In this document: positions 19,538-30,756 of the stretch, piece after piece
Numbering within the stretch: position 1 is the first letter of the stretch
Layout of the letters: each line of letters begins with the position of its first letter
Source of the DNA: Sporothrix humicola
Lineage: Eukaryota > Ascomycota > Sordariomycetes > Ophiostomatales > Ophiostomataceae
NCBI GenBank assembly: GCA_021396245.1
Contig: WNYE01000008.1
Span: 62,001-126,000 of the forward strand
Direction: 5' to 3'
Length of the DNA stretch: 64,000 bases
Notes under the pieces: generated by a model
Told to the model about the DNA's origin: nothing
Seen by the model: the letters and a program-made list of their open reading frames with translations, nothing else
Database searches by the model: none
Position numbers and translations under genes: made by a program

Positions 19538-22126
19538 ATGGACGTCATCCACAAGCAGGAGTTCCGCGTGCGCGATCTCCCGACGCGGACGGTGACCCTG
19601 TTCCCGAGCCGGGCACAGGTCGTGCGCGACATCAAGGACGTCTCGCTGAAGCCCGGCGCCAACCAGATTACGGTGGTTGGCTTCTCGCCGACGGTGGACG
19701 AGAACTCGATCAAGGTGGAGGGCACGGGCTCGGCGATCATCTCGGACATTGCGATTGAGCTGCTGCCGAACCGCGAGATCTTCCAGGACATTTACCCGGA
19801 CACGGACGACGACGACAGCAAGAGCGAGTCGGAGAGCGACAGCGACAAGTCGGACGACGAGAACAAGGACTCGGCGGAGCTCAGGGCGGTGCGCAAGAAG
19901 CTGCAGGCGCTGCGGGACGAGGTGAAGCGGGCGTCGGAGGTGGTGTCGAGCGCGGAGAGCCGGCTCAAGATCCTGGACGCGTACGGCAAGATGCTGGACC
20001 GCAAGCGCAATATTGAAATTGACGCAGGCGTCGAGACGTACCGGGCCGAGCGGGCCAAGGTGTTCCAGGACCACATGGACGGAACGGTCAAGATGCGCGA
20101 GATCAACGAGGAGATTTCGGAGCTCAGCAAGGAAGAAACCAAGCTGCTGCGGGTCCAGATCAAGGCGGCCGTCAAGGCGCGGCGGGCGCGCGAGAAGGTG
20201 CGCGAGGCCAAGCGCAAGGAGAAGCTCAAGGTGCAGCGGCGCGAGGCAGAGGCCAAGAAAGAAAAGCTGCGGATCCAGCGCGAGCGCGAAAAGTACTGGC
20301 CGCGGCAGTGCTACACGGTGCGGATCACACTCGATGCGCCGTCGTACACGCCGTCGTCGTCGCGGCGCACATCGATTGCGAGCGTGACCGAGCTGGCCAA
20401 GCCTGTTGTTGAGGAAGTCCCGCTCAAGGACGGATCGGCCGTCGAAGAGGATGGTGTTGGTGTCGGCCCGACGTGCGACCTTTCCATCTCGTACGTGACG
20501 TCGTCTGCCTTCTGGTCGCCGACGTACGACCTGCAGCTGTCGACGACCAACAACACGGCGGCGCTCTGCTTCGACGCGCAGCTGACCAACACGACGTCCG
20601 AGACGTGGAGCAGCTGCAAGGTCATCCTGTCGACGAGCCAGACGACGTTCTCGGGGCTCAACGACACGATCCCGACGCTGGTTCCCTGGCGCGTCAAGCT
20701 GTACAAGGGCTACGGCTACGAGGCGCTGCTCAACAGCCGCGAGGAGGTCAACCACAAGGCGACGTGGCAGGCGCAGCAGAACTCGCTGGTGACGAACCAG
20801 AAGCCGCGCAGCCAAATGTTTGGCGTGTCGGCCGACGCACACTCCAACGCGTTCCCCGGCAGCTTGAACAGCCGCAACAGCCACGAGGCGGTCAAGGCGC
20901 AGATGGAGGCGCAGGTGCGGGCGCTGCAGCAGCAAAACACGCACAACCAGGTGCAGTGGTACAGCGCGCCGCAGCAGCAGATGCAGCAGCAGATGATGCA
21001 GCAGATGCCGCAGGCCCGCAGCGCCGGTCTGTTTGGCAGCAGCAACGCGGCGCCCGGTGCCAGTGGATTCGGCTCTGCCCGTCCGTCGACCTTTGGTGCC
21101 CCGGCCCTCGCGGCTCCTCCGCCGCCGCCGGCTCCGATGGCCACGCGCATGGCCAAGTCGTCGGCTGTGAACTATTCTATTAGCATGGGCGGCGGCGGCG
21201 GCGGCGACGACAGGAAGAAGAAGCGCAGCAGCCTGCTCGGGGCGGCGGAGGAAGAGGAGGACGATGGCGAGGACGAGGAGTACTCGCGCTACCAGGACCG
21301 GCTGGAAGACGTCGCGGAGCTGACGCTTGGGCCGGATCTGCAGCCGGAGCTCGAGTTCCAGGAGTCGTCGTTTGAGGAGACGGGCATGACGACGACGTAC
21401 GACCTGCCCGGTCTCAAGACGCTGGCGCCCGGGTCGACGCAGTCCAAGCAGCGCGTGGCGCGCATCGCGTTCCGCGACGTGGTGTTCAGCCACACGATCG
21501 TGGCCAAGTACAAGCCGGTGGCGTACCTCAAGGCGCGCCTCAAGAACGCCAGCAAGCTGACGCTGCTCAAGGGCACGGCAGGCCTGACGCTCGACGGCTC
21601 GTTCCTGGGCCGCACGACGCTGCCGCGCTGCAGCGCGGGCGACACGTTCCCGCTCAACCTGGGTGTTGACCCGGCGATCCGCGTCGCCTACCCCAAGCCG
21701 GACGTCAAGCGGGCCACGACGGGCATCTTCTCCAAGGAGGACAGCAGCGTGTACCGCCGGTCGGTGACAATCTCCAACACGCGGGCCAGCGCCGGCAAGC
21801 CCGTCACGCTTCTTGTGCTGGACCAGGTGCCGGTGAGCGAGGACGAGAAGCTGCGCGTCGAGCTGCAGCAGCCGCGCGGCGTGTCGGTCGGCGGCGCCTC
21901 TGTTCCTGCTGGCGTCGGCATGGTCACGGCATCGGCGAGTGGCAGCGCCGGCAAGGAGGCGGCCGGCAGTTCGTCGGCGGCCAAGGACTGGGGCACGGCC
22001 ACAGCCACTCTGAAAAAGGCCGGCGAAATTGTGTGGGACGTCAAGCTCAACGCCGGCCGCTCGGTCAAGCTGGACCTGGCGTACGACGTCAGCGCGCCGA
22101 CGGGCGAGGGCGTGATCCAGTGCTAG
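19538..22126 (+). CDS. DUF4139 / mucoidy inhibitor A-like protein
   Basis: A single exon of 862 residues from the ATG in CCCACAATGG; the frame is open further upstream but without a better start. Residues about 15-85 form the N-terminal DUF4140 module (TVTLFPSRAQVVRDI), then an acidic D/S/E run (about 88-115), then a long highly charged coiled coil (about 115-260). The DUF4139 beta-rich region starts near 300 (LSISYVTSSAFWSPTYDLQL) and runs to the end (EIVWDVKLNAGRSVKLDLAY). It is interrupted by a Q/M/A/P-rich insert (about 455-560) and a G/D/E-rich segment (about 550-585). The family occurs from bacteria to fungi; its biochemical role is unknown. The stop TAG is followed in the same frame by 100 further sense codons. 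Confidence 0.9.
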   Translation: MDVIHKQEFRVRDLPTRTVTLFPSRAQVVRDIKDVSLKPGANQITVVGFSPTVDENSIKVEGTGSAIISDIAIELLPNREIFQDIYPDTDDDDSKSESESDSDKSDDENKDSAELRAVRKKLQALRDEVKRASEVVSSAESRLKILDAYGKMLDRKRNIEIDAGVETYRAERAKVFQDHMDGTVKMREINEEISELSKEETKLLRVQIKAAVKARRAREKVREAKRKEKLKVQRREAEAKKEKLRIQREREKYWPRQCYTVRITLDAPSYTPSSSRRTSIASVTELAKPVVEEVPLKDGSAVEEDGVGVGPTCDLSISYVTSSAFWSPTYDLQLSTTNNTAALCFDAQLTNTTSETWSSCKVILSTSQTTFSGLNDTIPTLVPWRVKLYKGYGYEALLNSREEVNHKATWQAQQNSLVTNQKPRSQMFGVSADAHSNAFPGSLNSRNSHEAVKAQMEAQVRALQQQNTHNQVQWYSAPQQQMQQQMMQQMPQARSAGLFGSSNAAPGASGFGSARPSTFGAPALAAPPPPPAPMATRMAKSSAVNYSISMGGGGGGDDRKKKRSSLLGAAEEEEDDGEDEEYSRYQDRLEDVAELTLGPDLQPELEFQESSFEETGMTTTYDLPGLKTLAPGSTQSKQRVARIAFRDVVFSHTIVAKYKPVAYLKARLKNASKLTLLKGTAGLTLDGSFLGRTTLPRCSAGDTFPLNLGVDPAIRVAYPKPDVKRATTGIFSKEDSSVYRRSVTISNTRASAGKPVTLLVLDQVPVSEDEKLRVELQQPRGVSVGGASVPAGVGMVTASASGSAGKEAAGSSSAAKDWGTATATLKKAGEIVWDVKLNAGRSVKLDLAYDVSAPTGEGVIQC

Positions 22127-22429
22127 GGGTACGCGCCATCTCATCCCCAGAGGCTTGTGACTATGGAGGAAGAGTCAGAGGAGGAGAAGGATGAGGATGA
22201 GGATGAGGATACTGAACAACTGGAGGAAGAAAGGGAAACTCGCAATCGCGGCGGGATGGGCACTGGCACTGGAAACAACAGTTTGGCAAAAACGAACATC
22301 AGCAACTTCGCGAGCAGCAATAACAAAAACAACAACAACAACGACAACGACACGCAGAGCACCAGCACCAACAGGGGCTCGATCCGTGGCCTGGCGAGTC
22401 TGTTCAAGAGCGTCAAGTCGAAGAAGTGA
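22127..22429 (+). other. In-frame 100-codon extension after the DUF4139 stop
   Basis: After TAG at 22124-22126 the same frame continues for 100 codons to TGA. It encodes a Glu/Asp run from GAGGAT repeats, an Asn-rich run, and a basic end (GSIRGLASLFKSVKSKK) with codons typical of this genome. An ATG at 22163 could start an 88-residue protein. Other possibilities are stop readthrough, removal of the stop by a very short 39-nt intron (22112-22150, GTGATC...CCCCAG), a sequence error, or simply 3' UTR. Confidence 0.4.
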
Positions 22430-22757
22430 AGACGAGAAGACTGTTGGACAGCAGACGGGCGTTGCGGCGTTTATGATTTAAGAGTAATAGATAGCAATTA
22501 TCAACAATGAACAATCAACAAATTGAAATCAATTTTTTGGAATCATTTTGAAAACAATTGGATATTCTATAAGTCAAGGTGAATGTGAAATGTACAGGAA
22601 ATAAAAGAAACAGCCAGCCATAATCGTATCAAAGGGCATCAGTAAACGGTAAACAGGTATAAAAACAAACATTTTATGCAAACTCATGACAAGAGGAACA
22701 TCCACCAGGGAGGTCACAATAAAAAACACAGGACCATTCATTCTCTTCCCTCTTCCC
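22430..22757. other. Short intergenic region between convergent genes
   Basis: 328 bp of AT-rich sequence holding the 3' ends of the DUF4139 gene (plus) and the permease gene (minus). No further feature seen. Confidence 0.5.
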
Positions 22758-24387
22758 CTAATCATCACGGCGGACAAGGCCGACAGGGGCCATGTAGCGC
22801 TTGTGGCCATAAGCAAAGTAGTAGACGACGGAAAAGGCCATGGTGCCGACAAAGATGACGACGTTCCAGTTCATCGTGTCGAGCGTGACCTCCTTGGACT
22901 GCGGGAAGAAGACAAAGACCCAGACGATCGACAGGTACAGGACGGCGCCGACGTTGATGGCCAGGCCGTAGCGGCCGAGCGACCAGCGGCTGGAGGGCAG
23001 CGCAGGGCCGCGCAGACGGCGCATGATCAGGAAAGTAAAGGAAATCAGATAGGTGCCGAGCAGGGCGCTGACGGCCAGCGAGCCAATGGCGTTGAAGGCG
23101 ACGGTGGAGCCAATGTTGATGAGCGACAGCAGCGACGTGACGGTAAACGTCAGGAGGACGGCGTTGAGCGGGATGTTCCAGCCGGGCTTGACGTGGGCAA
23201 TGAAATCCGAAAAGGGGAGGCCGCAGTCGCGGGCAAACGACCAGGTCTGGCGCGAGACTGTGGCCACGGTGCTGATGCACGCCGACGTGACATTGACAAT
23301 CAGGATCGACGTCATGAACGACGTGCCGACGATGCTGTTGGTGGCGTTGTAAAAGGCCGAGATGAACGGGTAGCCCGTGGGCGAGTCGACCACGTCCAGG
23401 ATGTCGCCCATCGTGAAGCAGAACGTGATCAGCATGATCCAGCCCATGGACCCGTTGATCGTGGCCGCCCACATAATGGCGCGCGGCAGAACACGCGACG
23501 CATCGCGCACCTCCTCGGACATGTGCACCGTCGAGTCGGCGCCGATCAGCGTGTAGACGGGCGACAGCAGGCCGACCATGAACGCCAGGCCCGTCGTGCT
23601 CCAGCCGCCCAGGTTGACAAACGAGCCAAAGACGTCCGACGGCGTCGAGCGCGGCGCCAGCACCCACAGCGGGATCAGCACCGCAAAGAAGCCCAGCACG
23701 TGCACGACCAGGATCGTGCCCTCGACGACTGGCAGCCGGCCCGCCAGAAACGTGTTGAACACAATGCAGAACGCCGTGATGCCAATCACCAGCAGCGTGC
23801 CGTGCCAGTTCTCAAAGACGTACGTCGGCTGTGCCAGCACGAGCAGGCCCTGGATCATCGTGCCCGCCAGGAACGCCAGCGACGCAAGACCTGTCTGCCA
23901 GCCCAGCACCGACACCCAGCCGATCGTGTACGAGAAGAACTTTTGCGCACGCGGCGGCGCAAATTCCGACACCCAGTGGTACTGGCCGCCCGACGTCGGG
24001 GCCATCGACGCCATCTCGGCAATCGACGCAAACACGAGCATGTAGCCGATCCACACAATCAGATAGCCCCAGACCAGCCCGGCCTTGCCGCCATTGATCA
24101 TGCCGAAAACGCTCGTCATAAGAGCAATCTCCCACGTGCTCATCAATGTGCAGGCGAAGCCGAGGGTGGAGAGGAAGCGGAAGTTGCGCTGGACAGTTAG
24201 CGATGACTTTATTTGATTTTGAATATTGGGGTGGAGAACTCACATTCAACACCTGCTGCCGGCCAAGCATCTCCATGTCGCGGGCATCGGCCTCGGTGCC
24301 GCCCCGCGAGTTGAGCTTGTCCGTCTCGAAAACCTGCGTGTCCGACGACATCTCGATGTATTCTTTGTTGCTCGTCGTGTCCGACAT
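22758..24387 (-). CDS. APC-superfamily permease, GABA/choline-transporter type
   Basis: Minus-strand exons 24387-24244 and 24188-22758 (55-nt intron, GTGAGT/TCCAG, GCTAAC branch) encode 524 residues. The first 48 residues are a hydrophilic cytosolic tail starting MSDTTSNKEYIEM. About 12 membrane helices follow. Family landmarks include RNFRFLSTLGFACTLMSTWE, ASIAEMASMAPTSGGQYHWV, GADSTVHMSEEVRDASRVLP (helix 6 and following loop) and SRQTWSFARDCGLPFS. These are typical of the fungal amino acid/choline transporter family that includes Uga4 and Hnm1. It should import GABA, choline or a similar small amine or amino acid across the plasma or vacuolar membrane; the exact substrate cannot be told. 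Upstream on its sense strand lies an unusual pyrimidine tract of about 1 kb. Confidence 0.92.
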
Positions 24388-25440
24388 GGCGGAGACTGAG
24401 GGGAGGGAATGGGGAAATCGGAGGGAAATCAGAAAATATATAAATGAGGACGAGTTGACAACGTGAGAAGAGACAACAGTCAGAAGAGACAGAACAGAGA
24501 CAGGATACACAAGATGAGAGACAGGGAGAAAACGAAGAGGCGGGAAGTGGAAAAGAAAAGGAATGAGAGATGGAGAGAAGAAAGTGATGATGGGAGGTAA
24601 AGGATAAAAACGTGGAAATGGAGACGATGGAGAAAGAAAAGACAAAATAGACAAGTGAGATGCAAGAGGGAGATGAAAAGTGGAAGCCAGAGGGTAAGAA
24701 ATGCAGCAAAGTCAAAGAGCAAAGTCAAAGAGAAAGAAAGATAGGCAAAGGCCTGGAAGGTAAAGGGAGGGATAATCAAAAAGAAGAGACAGAGGGAACA
24801 CAAGATGAAGGACGATCTCTGGGTATTAAAAGGAAAGAGAGTGGGCGAGAGAAGATGGGTCCACTGTCAAAAAGGAAAGAGAAAAAGAAAAGAAAAGAAA
24901 AGAGACAAAAGGCAAACGAATCCCTGACAAGCTGCGAGGATGACAAGCATGTGGAAAACTCGGGCACTAGAAAAGGGGTGGAATCATAAACAAAAAAAGA
25001 AAGATAGAAAAAAAAAGAGGAGACGAAAGTAAAGGAGGAAAAGGGGAGCAAAGCGGAAAACGAAGACAAGAGCGAGGATGCAAGGGGAGGGTGAAGACAA
25101 CGTCAATGAACAGGTGGGAGAGCAAGTACGAAAGGTTCACGCACAGAAAGTCAGAAAGGACGCAAAGCACCACAGAATGGAATACAAGAAAAGAAAAGAG
25201 ACGGGTCAAGAAAGGGATGCAAAATGTAAGCGAGACGGCAAGAACGGGAAAGATGGGCGGAGAATACACGTAAAGGCGAGGTGCATATGGGTGGGAGAAT
25301 CAGAAACGAAAGAGAGAGAGAGAGAGAGAGAAAAGTCACGCCAAAGCAAGACATCCCAGAGTCCCAAGAGCGTGGCTCGTGGAGGCCGACGACAGATCGA
25401 GAAAGGATTCGCGGCACCCATGCCAGCTCCAACCACGCAC
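24388..25440 (-). promoter_or_regulatory. Long pyrimidine-rich leader/promoter of the permease (purine-rich on plus strand)
   Basis: For about 1 kb the plus strand is almost all A and G (GGAAAGAGAAAAAGAAAAG-like), so the permease sense strand is a C/T tract. Fungal promoters and leaders are often CT-rich, but this one is very long. Frames in it encode only K/E/R or S/L/F-rich low-complexity strings and are not genes. Confidence 0.55.
25311..25330. repeat. (AG)10 microsatellite
   Basis: Ten uninterrupted AG dinucleotides inside the purine-rich tract upstream of the permease. Confidence 0.9.
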
Positions 25441-28383
25441 AGGCCTTCTGCTTTTCAGACTTTCAGCGTGGCTTCCAATCCGCGTTTATTCTCACAGTTT
25501 CACCGTCCTGCTCTCAAGACTCTCTCACGCCATCTTCACGTTGTACATGGCCACCAGAAGTAAGCTGGATGCAAGACGGACACCACCGCTACTGAGACAT
25601 ACATCCAGCCATCCGTGCATTGTGTGAGCAGCGCGTGCGTTCCGTGCAATTGAGAAGAAAGTTGTCGTCAAAAACCACGAGGAGGCAGGGAAGAAGACGG
25701 CGATCTGGAAAGAAACTGCCAGACCAGATGCAAGACTGGATGCAAGACTGGATGCAAGACTGACTTTGAAACCAACAGTACGCACGACTGTCTGCATGCT
25801 TGACAAAGCACTGCATGAAAGGGAGGAAGACGTGAGTATTACAAGATTCAACGCAAGAAAGATGTAGTCAAGAACGGCCAACAAAAAATCATAAATCAAA
25901 AATAAACTTATTGTATGGACGGTTGTCCCTTTCCCACAAGCTTTCTTTCTCCACTTGCATGTACACGCTCCTGTCAGCTTGCCTACCGTGGCTCTCGACC
26001 AAATGCAGTACTTATGCACGCTTTAAACTGGTCTTCGGTATCCAGGCCCCCTTGGAAACGGCTTCCGGCACATTGGACGCAAATATTCTATCTTGCATAC
26101 GAAATAAACCTCTGTGTAATTCAAAATGAGAAGAATTCAACGGCTTTTTTTACCAACATCAGCTTCTATCTGCAAATATGGCGCCACGTCAAGACGCAAG
26201 TGTCGTCACAGAAGAACACATAAAGATCAACGGTGATAGCTACCTTTCTGGAAACAACAGTCTTCATATCATGGAAATTCTCTTCACCTACTTGTTGGTC
26301 ACTCTTTCAATCACAACATCCTCTTTCCGTCTTTCATGACCCCTGTGCCTTGCAGCACGCTATTGCTTTTTCTGTCTTGCAAGTTGATTCTTGAAGCTGT
26401 CTGTTGTGTTGACTTTGACCTCTTTTCACGCTAAACTGTTTTCTGGTCGTGATCTTCACTGACTTTGCCGTCACATTCAGCTGAAGCCAAGGCCCACGGC
26501 CCTGGAAAGTCTTCCGTCCAGTGCCGTTGGCCAGATCGACAGGCAGCCCCCCAGCGGGATGTGCATCCCGTATCCAGCCACGCGGTGCAATGGAAATGGT
26601 AAACGATGGTCGACATCGACGAAAATCAGGGCCAAAAATGAATGTGCGGTGCATACAGAAATGCACTCTGCAGACTGCAGACAGGGGCAAACGTGTGATG
26701 AAGGCTGAATAAAATTAACGCAACAGACCAACATCACCAACAAATACGAGCAGCTGCACAGCTCGTCACAACAAAGAAATAGAAGTGTTGTTTCAAGAAA
26801 TGCAGGCGGTTTTCACACCGACGAAGCAAATGGATGTCCAGACACTACTATGGTACTAGACAGACCACCAGACGAAATTGTTCGTCTTTCTTTTCACAGC
26901 CATCAAAAGATCAAAAGGCGTTCTCTTACTTGTACTTTTCTCTGTCTCGCCGTCATCCCCCTGGCCCTTGCTTCAGCCCCTCTCCTTGTCTCAGTCCAGA
27001 CGACAGACGGAGGCAAAATAGACAGCCTACAACATGAGTTCGAATCTCTCTTTCGTGGAAAGAAAAGCCTGGGCAAGATCGTCCAAGACAGCAACAGAAA
27101 AGGTTAATGGCGGGTCCTGCACTAACAGACGACAGACGCGAAAGAGGGAGAGTGACAGGATGGGCACCACAAACACCTCCAAAAATACTGTCTGGGCCAT
27201 GTTAACAGCTGCCAATCGAGAACCAAAAGGTGCTATAATCACTAAAAACCCACTAGCACACCCCCACCTACATGTCTTGGTTCCCGCTCCCTTGCGGCAG
27301 GCCTAGCGGCCGTTGATCTTGCCCAATCGGGCGGTTAGCAGAGACATCACACCAACAGGTCCCCCTTGCTGCAAACCGAGCAAGCCTCGTCGTGAAAAAG
27401 AGACTCGAAGCTGAGCAGTCGAAAGACTGCCTCACAGGAAGACTGGCTGCCTCGCCCACCAACAGCTTTCTTTCCCATATCACCCCACACAGATCGGCAT
27501 CAGCTCGCAAGGGGCACAGATGGGGGGCCAGGGGCAGAAGACGAGGTGTGTTGACGTAGGCAAGTCATTGGGCTCTTGTTAGCTCGCTCAAAATCAAATC
27601 AAGCCTCCTATCAAAATCAGAATTCAAAACCTCATAGATCCCGGAAGACGAGCCGGCAAGAATCGCCACTGAGGTGGCAGTCGAAGCTGACAGATGGGGG
27701 CTCGGACAGTAAACACTCCCGACAAACAGATCTTGGATTGCAACACGGCATCGATGGCTTAATACCACTTTGATTCCAGCATCCCGGCGCGTTTCCCCAT
27801 ACCAGAGCTCAGCGTTCACGTATGGAGTAGTGCTACCTTGCGGTGCAACCTACAAAGGAGGATGGCAAGGGAGAAAAGAAAGATAAGAGTCTGTAAAAAC
27901 GACATATCGAAAAGACAAGAGACTAAAAAGAAATCAAAACAAGCCGTGAGATGCCATCGGGCGTTATCTTGGCCTTCTCCCTACCCAGCAAGGAGACAAA
28001 GCAAACGCCACTTCCGTCGACGGCTTCAAAGTTAAAGTAAAGTCGAAAACAGTGGAGGGGAAACGGTCGAGGTCGCCGACCGTTGACATTGTTACGAGAC
28101 AAAGACGCATGGTATCAAATAATATGCGTAGAATAGTAACGGTCTAAAAAATTACCTCGCGTCTGAACACGACGTTTAAATCATATGCAGAGAAACTTGT
28201 GTCTGAGAAAATATCTCTTCGAGTGGCAACCTCACTTGAGTCTTTGGTGGGAAAAATTCCAAGGAAAAGTTTTGAATTCTCTGTGCGGAGCTAAGGGTGT
28301 TAGTCTGATTGGCCAACCTAACGGTCGTCTTCATATACTAAAATAACTCGAACGAACTCCAACAAGAACGAGAAAGTCGAAAC
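25441..28383. other. Gene-poor region left of tRNA-Lys
   Basis: Nearly 3 kb with no supported gene. Many short frames occur on both strands but none has a domain, a good start context or sustained codon bias. No transposase, LTR or reverse-transcriptase fragment was seen. Confidence 0.45.
25727..25762. repeat. 12-bp tandem repeat, three copies
   Basis: GATGCAAGACTG occurs three times head to tail without mismatch; GATGCAAGACGG occurs once more at 25568-25579, which suggests local duplication. Confidence 0.9.
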
Positions 28384-28456
28384 GCCCGGTTAGCTCAATC
28401 GGTAGAGCGTGAGACTCTTAATCTCAAGGTTGCGGGTTCGACCCCCGCATCGGGCT
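28384..28456 (+). tRNA. tRNA-Lys (anticodon CUU)
   Basis: A 73-nt cloverleaf without intron. The acceptor stem GCCCGGT pairs with ATCGGGC (one G-U), the D arm contains TAGCTCAATCGGTAGAGC (A box), the anticodon stem TGAGA/TCTCA encloses the loop CTCTTAA with anticodon CTT, and the T arm GCGGG-TTCGACC-CCCGC contains the B box GGTTCGACCCC. The discriminator base is T. T-runs starting near 28505 and 28568 could end Pol III transcription. It stands alone in a gene-poor stretch. Confidence 0.97.
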
Positions 28457-30718
28457 CAAATCCTGATGCGCTTCTTTAAAAGAAGCAAACTTTCGAATTC
28501 AATTATTTTTTTGCTGATTTTTCACGAGGTGACTCGTGCAAAAATATCTATCTTGATTATTTCCTTTTTTCTTTTTTTTTTTTTTGTTTCTTTAATAACC
28601 CTTTGCCTTTTGAGAATAAAAATGTACTCGATGAATGCAACTCTGCCTTCATCCTTTTTTTTTTAGAAAAAAAGAATGAACCCTCCACCACCTTCGTCAC
28701 ATCTACATCAACCTTTGACAACATCGCAAGTTCTTTCCTTTTTTCCTCCCTGGTGACGACGGTGGCGTACAATGTGCCTTGCACAGGTTCTCGGGACAAT
28801 AGGGACTTTTCAGCGACTTGTGCAAGGGCCCGTGTACACTATTCGTGGAATTGTTCAGGTTTATCCACTGTTCTTTTCCCACTGCCACTTTACTGCTTCT
28901 TTTTTTTTCACTTGCTTTTTATGCCATCTTTCTTCTTTTCTTTCTTTTTCTCTGTACAGCGTCTTTCACAATACTTGACTCTCGCCTCGCCCTATCACCT
29001 GTCCTGGACCGTACTCCTCTTGTCACTTTGTCCCTCTTCTCTGGTCCTTCTCTTCCCCGACGCAAGGGAGATCGGCGCTGCAAGGGAAGATCCACCAGCT
29101 GAAGCGATGTGGGCCAGGTCCTGTCTCTGGGACTCCTTCTTTCTCTTTCTCCTTTTCTCTGCAAATCTCTGATGCACTTTCGCTCGGAGTCGTCCGCCAT
29201 TGGACCAAACGTGGTTGGCAACTTTGAATTTGTCTCGCCCCCCACAGACCACAAATGATACCCTCACTCGCGGTCTTTATCTTATTGTCTTTTTCGTCTT
29301 TTCCTCTTTGCCCCTTGCACGCATCCCGCAAACTACAGCTTGGCGAAAAGGCCAACTGACAGCCCTGATCCAAGAAAAAGTCAAGCAAAAGGAGGCTACC
29401 AGTGTCTCGGCGATCTCGGTAAAGGTGCATAAAGTGGTGGTTGACAGACTACAGTTGACAGAGATGGCCTTTGCGAGAACACTCGTTTCTTTTCAACGGT
29501 AGTTTGATTTTTCTCAAAATTATATCCAAGAAGGGGTATATCCTTGTACGCAATATTGTTCCCTTATTGACACTCTATTTATCTCGTTCCCATCCGAAGG
29601 ACACAATAGACATCGACCAACAAAGCATCCCCTGGTCACCGGTAGTCCCAGCCGATGAGATCGGCATCGTACATATCACACTTCTTTCGGTGCCCTGTCC
29701 CCTGTCTTCCCAAGCGATCCCTTGCGCACTCCCGCGCAGCGCTACGACAGACCGGTCGTAGTGTAAGTGCCCCCCATCCAACGGGCGTCTGCCAAAAGGA
29801 CGTCCAACAACACTTGCGAGTGTGCGAAGCATCCATCTTGCTCCTTTGCGCAAATGTACCTGATTTCCCTGGCGAGAGTACCTGATGTATGTCGTACCTG
29901 CATGGTAGTCCAATACGACCGTCATATGGGGATAAGGCTTGCCATCCGAGGAGATATTTGACGAGGGAACCGCAAGATGTGCTTGAGTTCGTCACGTCGA
30001 GTCCGTCCAACGGGAGATTGCAACTGTTTGGCAACTATTCTCCGGAATAGGAATTTTGCCGCTTATGTTCGCTCAACGGGGTTTCCGTCACGACGGTTTA
30101 CTTCTCGCTTTTCAACATCCACCTACTTTCTCACCCAGACTCAACGACGTCATGGGCAATTACTTTTTTTGTGCCAAATTTCAGACAAGGTTAGGGAATC
30201 AACAAACTAGTACAAAGAAACTAAAAAAGCAAAGACTTGGAAGAAAAGAAAACACAAAAGCAATATGGCAATTAGACCGTCACATCGAAAAATCACAACT
30301 GCCATCACAGGTCCAACCAGCAACTCGGCGTGCTAGACACCAGTGCACAGTTAACACCAGTGAACACCAAAAAGAGGCCACCCTAAACCAAGGCACAGAC
30401 ATGTCTCAGCCCGCAATGCTGATCCCTTAGGGGTACTCCGTACTTTGGGCAGACGCGTCCCTTGGGTCATCCATTTCTTTTCTTTCCCACTCGTTTTGAC
30501 CTTTGTTCACGTTCACTTTTACTCGTCCAGTATTTTATCTATTCAATCTTCTTGGCTTGCATATAGCTACTCAAACAAAAGAAATCAATAAATCTCATGT
30601 CGTATGCATCTAGTACCGACAAGTGCCGCGAGATCCATCTAGAAAGGACGCTCCTGGCTACCAACCAATCCACTTGCACCGGGCATTTATCGTCTTTTCT
30701 TTTCCCCTCCCAAAGCCC
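28457..30718. other. Gene-poor region right of tRNA-Lys
   Basis: 2.26 kb with no supported gene. Stretches of T/C (28550-29200) alternate with mixed sequence. No RNA gene other than the tRNA was recognised. Confidence 0.45.
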
Positions 30719-30756
30719 AAGAACTCAAGAACTCAAGAACTCAAGAACTCAAGAAC
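30719..30756. repeat. 8-bp tandem repeat AAGAACTC, about 4.75 copies
   Basis: A perfect head-to-tail array of AAGAACTC just before the long pyrimidine tract that leads to the rhodopsin-like gene. Confidence 0.95.

Noticed and set aside
20473..21183. Long frames overlapping the DUF4139 gene in other registers, including an 888-codon minus-strand frame at 19478-22144
   Set aside because: They are shadows of a GC3-rich gene: rich in R, A, H and G, without domains, while the forward frame has clear family motifs.
22686..24200. 504-codon plus-strand frame opposite the permease
   Set aside because: Composition (R, D, H, Q, A) is that of an antisense shadow; the minus strand encodes a clear transporter.
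24660..25595. Frames encoding K/E/R-rich proteins upstream of the permease
   Set aside because: They arise from the polypurine tract; no folded domain or codon bias.
27034..27055. B-box-like AGTTCGAATCT suggesting a second tRNA
   Set aside because: No acceptor-stem pairing, A box or anticodon arm can be built around it.
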